A program made the position numbers and the translations under genes. From assembly GCA_022661535.1 (NCBI GenBank), contig JAKULF010000003.1, positions 2,418,001-2,482,000 on the forward strand: DNA of 64,000 nucleotides, read 5' to 3'. How positions within the stretch are numbered: position 1 is the stretch's first letter; the number at the start of each line of letters is the position of its first letter. Below, in pieces: positions 57,720 through 64,000 of the stretch. The stretch comes from Eutypa lata. Taxonomy: Eukaryota; Ascomycota; Sordariomycetes; Xylariales; Diatrypaceae. The notes under the pieces were generated by a model. The model was not told the origin of the DNA, made no database searches, and saw nothing but the letters and a program-made list of their open reading frames with translations.

Positions 57720-60700
57720 ATGCCTGGGGTCGTCATCATGGAAAACGGCCTACATAATGGGCTGCCCACGAATCATGACCGAAACCGAGACCATGGCCAG
57801 CTAGCAAATGGTTCTACCGGGGACATGAAGGCTATGGTGAATGGAAACGGCGATGCTACTATGAACCAGCCGCAACGATCTCCTATGCCTAGCGCATCGC
57901 GCATGAACGACCTACCAGATGAGATCCAACATATCACCCAGGGATTCGTACCTTTGGGCGTCTTAGTTTCGCGACTCGCGCAAACAACTCACAATTCTCT
58001 TCAAGAACGCATCACGGCTTTAGCTCGAATCCAGGTATCAGGCGCGCCGCCTGCTGTGAATGGCAACGCCGCCCACTCTAGTAGCTTGTCCGATGATGTT
58101 ACCCCCGAGAATCTCACTAAGAAGACGGAGCTCTTAAACTTCATCCAGGCGACGCATGCCAGATGGGTCAAAGCCTTAGTCATTGCTGCGTGGAGCAGGA
58201 AGGCCGAACCCGTCAGCAAATTGATCGATCTTTATAATTGCATTAATGTCCAGAAGAATGAATATGAGGTTGGCCTGAACTCTCTCATGAACGTCAAAAG
58301 AGACCTTACCTTTGCACGATTACAAAACCCAGATCTGAAGACCGCTCTTCAAGTCTTAGCTACCGGCGATGCATCTTGGATGCCCGACTTGAATTATATC
58401 GAGCCCCCCCCTATTAGCCCAAAGGAGCAACTCCAGTGGATTGAAGAACTTAACACCTTGCTGTCTCTACGCTTGAATCTCGAAGATCACGACAAGGTCC
58501 CCTATCACTTTCAGGATTACAGTATCGAGTCCGGTCGTGTCACCTTCAAAGTGCCAGGCGAGTTCGAGGTCGACCTGACAATAGCGGATGAAGATTTCGA
58601 GAAGCAATACTGGTTCGTCGACTTCCGCTTCCTCTTCGAACCTGCTCCAGCAGAGTTGTCGGCTGCATCTCGTGCCTATCTTGAGAGGCGGCTGGACGAA
58701 GAGGTGCTGGCAACGGAGGGCTTACAGGGATGTTACAACTTCTTACATGAGTTCGTCCTCACTCACAAGATTACCGAGTACGTGCGGCAAGCGATCGAGT
58801 TGAGCAAAGAACAGTGGGTAGACACGTTGAAGATCGAGCGACTCAACCGCGCCATGGCTATTCAATACTGGCTTAACCGATACCCAGCTGAGGGGCCAAA
58901 GAGTTGGATCATCGTGGGTGTGCACAGCGGCAAGACACCGGGTGTTCCCTCTAGTCCGAGTTCAACAAGCCATCTCACTCTGCGGTGGTTTAGAGACAAC
59001 AAGGAAGTTAAAGATGTAGCTATCCCTTTCGACGAAGCAACTGTTTCGACACAACAGCTGCTGAATAAGGTGATTGGGAAGCACATTGAACATATACTCG
59101 GCACTATCCACTCTAAGCTAAAAGCCAAGGGCAAATTCATAAGGCGTGAAGCTTCACTTGATTTGAAGATATCAGAACACGAGCCAATGGAATCCTCCTT
59201 GAAGATGCAGTTAGGTTATAAGGACTACGTGACAGTCAAGATTGCACCAACAACCGGCTTGTTTGCGTTGATGCCCCAGACAAATGTCACCTTCAACGGC
59301 GAGAAGATGCTAAACTATCAAATGAAAGATCCCGCAGAGGAAGGGCTCAACTGTTTAGAATATGTCAGGTTGCATTATGTGGCAGATGCCATGAATAGAC
59401 GCGGGAAAAGCCTGGGCTGGCACAAGTGCAAGGGACCAGTCAAGCCGGACGATATAAAAACGATGCTTAACACTCGAGAAGGATTCCAGACCATGTGGTT
59501 TAGGCGGCACGGTTGGGAGAAACAGTGGTATCTAATGTTGAGCTTGAGCATGGCGGGGGATAGATGGTGGCTGATCGAGGTGTATGTCGACGAATCCTTT
59601 TCTATCGATAAAAGAGTTGCTAATCCCTTGGCTATAGTTCTCACGAACCGACGCGAATCTCCTCATACACCCAATTACCGCTCAGTTCCGGCTCACCAAA
59701 TCTGACAGATAGGTTCTTTGCTAACTTAACCGTCTTCACTGCCGGTGTGATCTCACACCTCGCCAACTTGAGGACTCTCCACAGCAGGAAGGTCAAGCAT
59801 ACTACACGTGATGCACCTAGCTGTTCTTTACCTTCTGGTATCAAGATCCCCTCGGTCTTCATAAGGCTGTCAGATATCCTAGACACGGACCGATCGCCAG
59901 GGGCAAAGAAGAGGGATGTCTCATGGGCCGTTGATTTCGTGCAGATCATGTTCAAGGGCATTGAGAACTCACCATCCAAGATACAACCAAAGCCATCCAA
60001 GACGCCGGGCAGCACGGGTGCCGAAGAGGAGTCCCGGCTAGGTATTCTAGTTGATGCTCGCTTCAAGGTGGCTGATCCAGAAAGATTCAGCCTCCTCAAG
60101 GGCAATGTTGAACGTGATGTGGCGTTTAACAAGCGACTTGGTGTATTCGCTCTTCGACTACGAGCCGATGTTGGTCGTACCATATTGGACACTCTCGCTT
60201 ATCGACTTCGGGCCATCGAGAGGTTGGTAGACTGCATTGATGCCATTCGGCGGAGCAGCCGTGACATTAGATGTGAAAATATCACACTGAACCAAGTCAC
60301 GTTCACCTATAGCGACCGGCCCAATGCCAATAGCGACGCAGTGGCGCAACATGACATTCGGCGGTGGAAAGCATCTCTTCTTTTCCAGGAGAGCAAGGTT
60401 AAACTTGAATTAGAAAGAGGCAACCCTCACCTACGGATTATTGATCTGTTATGCCGACTTGTCAACTCAAACCTGCGATTCGAGAAGCTACCTTACTTCC
60501 TCTCGAGTACTCTACCAGTAATGCGAGCCTTGGACTCGATCGAGGAGGCGTGGAAGGACCTGGGGCCGAGAAGCGTAGGTCGTGTGGAAGTGTTCCCGGT
60601 GTATCTGGATTGGACTAGCATCCGCTACACGCTGCCAGGTCCGAATAATAAGGGCGCGGAACGGCGGCTGACGCTTCGGTTGAGGCTCCAATTCCATCGT

Positions 60701-61135
60701 GGGGAAACCATGTGGCACGTCGACCGTGCGGAGCCGGGTATGGCGAGCCTGCCAGATGATGCATTTAAGAAGGCTCTGACTAGAGTTTGGGGTGCCGAGA
60801 ACCGGGTCTGGGAGAATCTGATTTTCAGCGCGGCGGTCAGAGCCGACGACCGCGTCGAGACCCTGCTGAAGGCGATCGATGACGCGATTAGACCGCTGAC
60901 GATACAGTCTCCCACGATGACGAGACAAGCCCCGCCCAAGATGCAACAATCCCAGCATGCCCAACAACAGCAGCATCAGCAGCAGAGAAATCAGGCTCAG
61001 AACCATGCCTTAAACCAAAAGGCTATGGCGAATAAGGCTCGACAACAACAGCAACAGCAACAGCAACAGCAACAACAGTACCAACCGCCACGACAGCAGC
61101 CGGGACAGGGACAGGTGGTGATTTTGGATGATTAA
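57720..61135 (+). CDS. med14: mediator complex subunit 14 (Med14/Rgr1)
   Basis: Central scaffold of the RNA polymerase II mediator complex, linking middle and tail modules. Two exons, 57720-59581 and 59638-61135, give 1119 residues. The 56-bp intron uses donor GTATGT (59582), which leaves GT in phase 2. The acceptor CTATAG restores HEPTRISSYTQLPL and RFFANLTVFTAGVISH, as expected for the family. The N-terminal Med14 domain shows LPDEIQHITQGFVPLGVLVS, then NSLQERITALARIQ, ATHARWVKALVIAAWSRKAE and VSKLIDLYNCINVQKNEYEV. The middle region continues in order, and the C-terminus holds polyglutamine (61039-61080) before the end PGQGQVVILDD. Start at ATG 57720 gives MPGVVIMENG; a second Met follows at residue 7. 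The length is typical of fungal Med14 (about 1080-1130). Confidence 0.94.
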
Positions 61136-62981
61136 TTGGAGGTAATAGTCAGTCCCGACGACAAAGAATGAAATAAGTTGCAGCCCGAGAGAGCCTGAGC
61201 TGAATGGAGGTGTGGAGGTTGACTAAGCCCGACCGATTGAATGAAAGGGTAGCCAACCCAACCTACAGTTATCATACGCACAATACACTCCTAGGCTTTT
61301 CCCCGGGCACGGGGGAGCTAGGTTGAAGGGGCGAAGGGGAAGGGGGGGAAAGAAGAACCGCATTTTTGGGGGGCAGGAACAGGCTAGGCCGGCCGGTTTG
61401 TGTTTGTTGTTGTTGATTACATACAGAGATTATTACATTACAGAACATAGCTACGTAAATGATACCCAGACTACTTTTTTGCTTACTTCCGGTAGGGAAA
61501 TTAGCTAGTCAGCTGGAGAAAAAAGAACGGCCTTTTTTTATAGCACCGATTTCTGTTCCTCCTTGATCGAAGGTAGTGATCGTATGATCGGTGGTGGTGC
61601 GTATATGTATGTATGGATGTAGGAATGATATGTACGTAGATGTGCTTGCTTGCTGGCTGGTTAGCAAGTTTGGTTGATGGATGGATGGATATCAATAGGG
61701 ATTAATGAAAGAGGTACATAGATGATAATAAGTACTCAAACTGAAGAAGACACGGTATCCGTCTGACAATGAGTAGGTGGATGCATTCTGGAGCCAATTG
61801 TTCATGTGTGCTATGCTGTGCATATGCGCTGTAGATCAATGGTTTCTAGTCAGTAGTTAAGCAGGGTGCAGGCATAGCTATGAAGAACATGGAGAACTAT
61901 ATATATGCTTATACAGATGATTGATTAGTTCATTTATAGAAAATCCGAACGTACATATAGCTGGTACATAAGGTACGCAGTAGAGGTAGTCGGATAAGAT
62001 GGTATTATAGTACCCCTATCTTCTCTTATCTTTGCAACATCGCATGACATCAATGCAGCGCATGTTGTTAGGGTTGTTTTATAGTGGATAGACATTAGGT
62101 GTATATAGGTAGGGGGGTTAGAGAGGGGCTGGGGCTGAATGGGATCTCCCGCCTCGGATCCGCACGTTCGGTTGTAGTTGATTCGTTGTTACGCAAAGCG
62201 CCGGGTAGGTAGTATATACCTACACACTTTCCTGGCAGGGGCGGGCTGTTTAACATCAAGTTGGTTAGAATGTAGGTATGTAACTGACTGGTTGGTTGGT
62301 TGATGTCACGCAGGCTCCGGGTTAGAGCAATATCAGTGTAAGAAGGGAAAACATAAAGCAAGAATCAGTGTCTACATGTACATAAAGAACCTGGATAAAT
62401 ACATGTGCTTATGCAGTACATACCTTAGTTAGCTGATGAATTGTAAGGAACAATTTCAAAGTGGTTACATACATAGGTACGCCGGCATAGGGGACGGACG
62501 TACGTGGCGTCATACGTACTATAAATCCCCAACGGGAAAGTTTTGAGGCTGTGTTCTGAGCCTGACTAAGTAGCACATGCGATATATGTAAGTACATATG
62601 CATGGCGTTGGTTGCATATAAAAACGTAAGTATATGCGTCCTAACAACCTTTAGTTAGTCTAGGTAGGTAACTACATAGCCGCATATTTGGATTTGACTC
62701 AACTCGACTTTCCTTCTTCCTTTTATCTCTAAATAAAAACATCCCATCCATTCTCATATTTGGTGTCAATATTAATGCAATTTCGGTGAATTCATTGTTC
62801 CAGTCACTTAGTTATTAGAGGCATAGCCGGCTACCTAGGTACTTAGCTACTTACTTATGTAGCACTACAGAATTTACATAATTCTATCGAACCCCCCACC
62901 TCCATTCTCCCACTTCCATCTTACGACGACTCTAGTCTACCACCCCTATAATCAAATAATTCAACACCTCACCTAGCAAAG
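61136..62981. other. intergenic, AT-rich, no recognisable gene
   Basis: 1.8 kb downstream of med14. GTATG/TACATA runs are frequent (61600-62600). Short open frames on the minus strand (61501-61695, 62095-62361) have no features. Nothing else is seen. Confidence 0.5.
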
Positions 62982-63321
62982 ATGGCCTCCTGTAAGTTGA
63001 ATGGCTTTTGTTGTTATTTTCTAAGTTCGTGCCAGCATAGTCCAGGATGATGAGTCGGTGCCCCTCTCCATCCCCGCACCGCCGCATATCCTGAAGAATG
63101 ATAAGTGTATCATATCACGTCTCATACTGGAAGCTACTCATGTGGCTCCGCCAATTCCGTTCCGGGGACTGGAATGGAACGCACGGATTCAGCAAAGACA
63201 AGTCAAGACGTCATTCCCAACCTCCTTTTTGATTTTATGTTGGCTACTTAGTACCCAATTGGAGAATCGGCTAGTCAGTCAGGCCAGACATTGGATGATA
63301 CTTAGTAGTAGCGGACTTTGA
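62982..63321 (+). CDS. possible small spliced gene, unknown
   Basis: A 10-nt first exon ATGGCCTCCT (62982-62991) is followed by a GTAAGT donor and a CATAG acceptor at 63040. Joining gives MASFQDDESVPLSIPAPPHI then LKNDK, and the frame stays open to 63321, about 96 residues. The first 25 residues look like a real N-terminus, but the rest (CIISRLILEATHVAPPIPFR) has no recognisable domain, and a further intron may exist. I cannot name it. It could also be a first exon of a longer gene running right; the following conserved sequence at 63776 is about 700 bp away, which is long for a fungal intron. Confidence 0.35.
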
Positions 63322-63775
63322 GGGCTTGAGAGCATATCAGTCACGTGTGCCACTAAGTATATATTGGTATCACCGCATTCGTCTATTGAAAAACCATCCC
63401 AAGCGATCAAAGCAAACATAATTCCAACCTAAGCTAGCAAGCTAACCAATTCGCACGCAACGCGCGCCCACCCATTGCCCGCGGTGTCCGTCTCCATCCC
63501 GCTTCACTTCCTCTATCTGTCTCTCTGTCCGTCCTCCGTCGCCCCTTTCCCCTCTTCCCCGGCAACCGACCCTGGGTTCGGTCTAGTTCCGTGGGAGGTT
63601 CCGGAGCGGAGCGGAACGGATCGACGGGCGGACGGGCACTTAAGCAAAGGAGGAAGGAAAAGCGAACGAGACGGACCGGGGGCCATGGGCCAAAACGCGC
63701 GCATTTGCGCGCTGCAAAACAGGGCTCAAAGGAATCAGCAATGGGCTCTCGAACGCCGTGACGTCCACGCACAAG
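63322..63775. other. intergenic, upstream region of the right-edge gene
   Basis: About 450 bp before the DUF7053 start, moderately GC-rich towards the end and pyrimidine-rich at 63450-63560. It may contain the 5' UTR or a spliced first exon of the right-edge gene. Confidence 0.45.
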
Positions 63776-64000
63776 ATGGAGAACGTGTCGGCGATACCGG
63801 CGGGCGTGACGCGGGCGGCCGCCGTGGCGCTGCTCCAGGACCACGAGTTCTTCCTCCGGTGCGACCCGCACTACGCGTCGCACACGATCGCGGCGCCGCA
63901 CGCCGCGGCCGGGACCCCGGCCAAGGCCAAGGAGCACTACAAGCTGCCGCCCGGCGTGGAGCCGCTCGGCGCCCCCGCCGTCAAGTGCTACGAGGTCGTC
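63776..64000 (+). CDS. DUF7053-type protein, 5' end at the right edge
   Basis: From ATG 63776 the frame reads MENVSAIPAGVTRAAAVALL, then QDHEFFLRCDPHYASHTIAA, and later KEHYKLPPGVEPL and KCYEVV, and runs off the window. The head LPAGV-type strand, helix and HDH/QDH-like segment fit the fungal DUF7053 family, an uncharacterised START/SRPBCC-like lipid-binding fold by inference. The start is uncertain: the frame is open upstream (SNGLSNAVTSTHK precedes the Met) and a spliced 5' exon is possible. The coding DNA is very GC-rich, so an opposite-strand frame there (63434-63937) is a shadow. About 75 residues are visible of a family of roughly 170-250. Confidence 0.6.
   Translation, partial: MENVSAIPAGVTRAAAVALLQDHEFFLRCDPHYASHTIAAPHAAAGTPAKAKEHYKLPPGVEPLGAPAVKCYEVV

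Noticed and set aside
63434..63937. 167-codon minus-strand frame at the right edge
   Set aside because: Arg/Gly/Val-rich shadow of the GC-rich plus-strand DUF7053 coding sequence.

Overview
The window is nuclear DNA of a filamentous ascomycete (Pezizomycotina, most likely Sordariomycetes). The evidence is short GT-AG introns of about 50-120 bp with CTNAC/TACTAAC-like branch points, fungal-only families (fungal STAND/NLR proteins, NmrA, Zn2Cys6, DUF7053, DUF7025 AAA), and intergenic DNA full of TACCTA/TAGGTA runs. I saw no tRNA, rRNA, CRISPR array or bacterial-type operon. All exon borders were worked out by eye from frame continuity and splice sites, not from transcripts.

Layout. 1-18 kb is conserved core: the 5' end of vps33 (leaving the left edge), a UBE2W-like ubiquitin E2, a Ca2+/calmodulin kinase of the CaMKI type, a large Ser-rich low-complexity protein, a 5.1 kb stretch with no recognisable gene, and histidyl-tRNA synthetase with two in-frame starts. 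18.8-47.8 kb is an accessory region: a broken Helo-like/ankyrin gene, an ABM-like protein, a coiled-coil protein, a UBA-like/ankyrin/Clp-type AAA protein, a membrane protein with an L-domain-like ectodomain, a DUF7025 AAA ATPase, a DUF7708 protein with no P-loop, a Zn2Cys6 regulator with two frameshifts, an NmrA-like protein, a lysine-rich protein of unknown function, and an NLR-like NACHT protein. 48.4-64 kb is core again: prohibitin-2, CstF-64/Rna15, a CorA/Mnr2 Mg2+ transporter followed by an 8-bp minisatellite, mediator subunit Med14, a small uncertain gene, and the start of a DUF7053 gene at the right edge.

How the genes relate. The core genes are ordinary housekeeping genes with no functional link visible. 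The accessory block combines features typical of fungal self/non-self and innate-immunity loci: STAND ATPases and their degenerate relatives, ankyrin repeats, AAA+ remodelers, pseudogenes next to intact genes, and lower-GC DNA. The most interesting candidate for an undescribed system is the group of ATP-driven proteins at 26.9-47.8 kb. Two of these accessory genes (26.9 kb and 41.6 kb) carry nearly the same core promoter, a TATA box fused to a G-run about 100 bp before the ATG, which suggests shared control. That functional grouping is inference; the gene structures and motifs are read from the sequence.
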